The position numbers and the translations under genes were made by a program. Positions 6,762-7,379 of a DNA stretch of 7,379 nucleotides are shown here, piece by piece. Each line of letters begins with the position of its first letter. The first letter of the stretch is position 1. The stretch is from Elusimicrobiota bacterium (GTDB lineage: Bacteria > Elusimicrobiota > Endomicrobiia > CG1-02-37-114 > JAHJSO01): contig JAHJSO010000153.1 in assembly GCA_018830385.1 (NCBI GenBank), forward strand, positions 1 through 7,379, written 5' to 3'. Below the pieces are notes generated by a model. That model searched no databases. It was not told the origin of the DNA and saw only the letters and a list, made by a program, of their open reading frames with translations.

Positions 6762-6771
6762 AAATAAAAAT

Positions 6772-7379
6772 ATGACAGGGACAATACTTAACATGCAGGA
6801 CCTATTATTTCTGATGAATGAAAAAAAGGCGAGCGACATGCACATAACCGCCGGCCTTCCTCCAATGATCAGGATTGACGGCGAACTCGTCCCCACGCAG
6901 TACGACAAACTCACCCCTGATTTGTGCCAGCGGCTTGTCTATTCGTTGCTGACCGACGTCCAGAAAGAAAAATTTGAGGCGTCAAACGAACTTGACCTGT
7001 CATTCGGCATAAAAGGCGTGGGCAGGATAAGAATGAACGTATTCCGCCAGAAAGGGGTGATTGCGGCTTCCCTGCGTTCCATACCGAACAAAATACCGAC
7101 TTTTGAAGAACTCGCCCTACCGGGCGTCATCTATGATATAACGAAACTCACAAAGGGGTTTGTAATCGTCACAGGGCCTACGGGCTGCGGAAAATCAACC
7201 ACGCTTGCATCAATGGTTGACTACCTGAACGAGCACAGGCACTCTCACATAGTCACGATTGAAGACCCGATTGAATACCTGCACTCCCACAAGAAAAGCA
7301 TGGTCAACCAGAGGGAGATAGGCGCCGATACGGCGTCATTCCCGCAGGCACTGAAATACGTCCTCAGACAGGACCCGAA
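6772..7379 (+). CDS. pilT: Type IV pilus retraction ATPase PilT, N-terminal part (3' end outside window)
   Basis: PilT is the hexameric ATPase that drives pilus depolymerisation and hence twitching motility. About 202 residues are visible of a family length near 350-370. The N-terminal domain has the KKASDMHITAG motif (S21, D22, H24) and LPPMIRIDGEL, both typical of PilT. The core begins with Walker A GPTGCGKST at 135-143, where a Cys replaces the usual Ser, followed by the Asp box with IEDPIEYLH (E164) and MVNQREIG-DT-SF, which is characteristic of PilT rather than PilB. The frame runs open to the window edge. The ATG at 6772 is favoured by the upstream G-rich site; a second ATG at 6793 would better match the shortest PilT N-termini but lacks any ribosome binding site. 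It lies 26 bp after pilB in the same direction, so they are probably one unit. PilU is the main alternative and cannot be excluded without the C-terminus. Confidence 0.92.
   Translation, partial: MTGTILNMQDLLFLMNEKKASDMHITAGLPPMIRIDGELVPTQYDKLTPDLCQRLVYSLLTDVQKEKFEASNELDLSFGIKGVGRIRMNVFRQKGVIAASLRSIPNKIPTFEELALPGVIYDITKLTKGFVIVTGPTGCGKSTTLASMVDYLNEHRHSHIVTIEDPIEYLHSHKKSMVNQREIGADTASFPQALKYVLRQDP

Noticed and set aside
1..7379. Mobile element, CRISPR, defence or other undescribed multi-gene system
   Set aside because: All protein-coding space is taken by seven recognised housekeeping or pilus genes with uniform style. No transposase, integrase, long repeats, tRNA or regularly spaced repeats are visible.

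Overview
The window is a compact, mostly plus-strand stretch of a Gram-negative (diderm) bacterial chromosome. LpxB and MsbA imply a lipid A outer membrane, and PilB/PilT imply type IV pili. Coding DNA has intermediate GC content with frequent ATA (Ile) and AGG (Arg) codons. The gene set and order do not fix the phylum. An uncultured diderm lineage such as Omnitrophota, Elusimicrobiota or Nitrospirota would fit, but that is a low-confidence guess.

Layout: (1) 1-2088, the 3' end of lpxB overlapping a complete msbA, i.e. lipid A disaccharide synthesis and lipid A flipping. (2) 2091-2267 on the minus strand, a 58-codon gene for zinc-type ribosomal protein L28 (rpmB), lying tail to tail with msbA. 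(3) 2268-2372, an AT-rich divergent promoter region (about 20% GC over 2281-2372) with a promoter for rpmB, a -10 element for recG and a 10-bp inverted repeat between them. (4) 2373-4484, recG, the branch-migration helicase. (5) 4481-5001, a full-consensus promoter overlapping the recG stop codon, then coaD (phosphopantetheine adenylyltransferase). (6) 4991-7379, pilB overlapping the end of coaD, then pilT, which is cut by the window edge.

The genes form three probable transcription units: lpxB-msbA, rpmB (reverse), and recG / coaD-pilB-pilT. The last group has its own strong promoter in front of coaD, which would also serve the pilus motor genes. The proteins are all recognisable housekeeping or pilus families, and I see no mobile element, CRISPR array, tRNA or rRNA, and no new multi-gene system.

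The most notable signals are regulatory. recG and coaD both have a perfect TATAAT exactly 6 nt before the ATG and no Shine-Dalgarno, which predicts leaderless mRNAs starting on the A of the start codon. rpmB beside them has a 5' leader of about 39 nt with a perfect AGGAGG. PilB carries a well-formed two-motif MshEN domain, predicting control of pilus extension by cyclic di-GMP.
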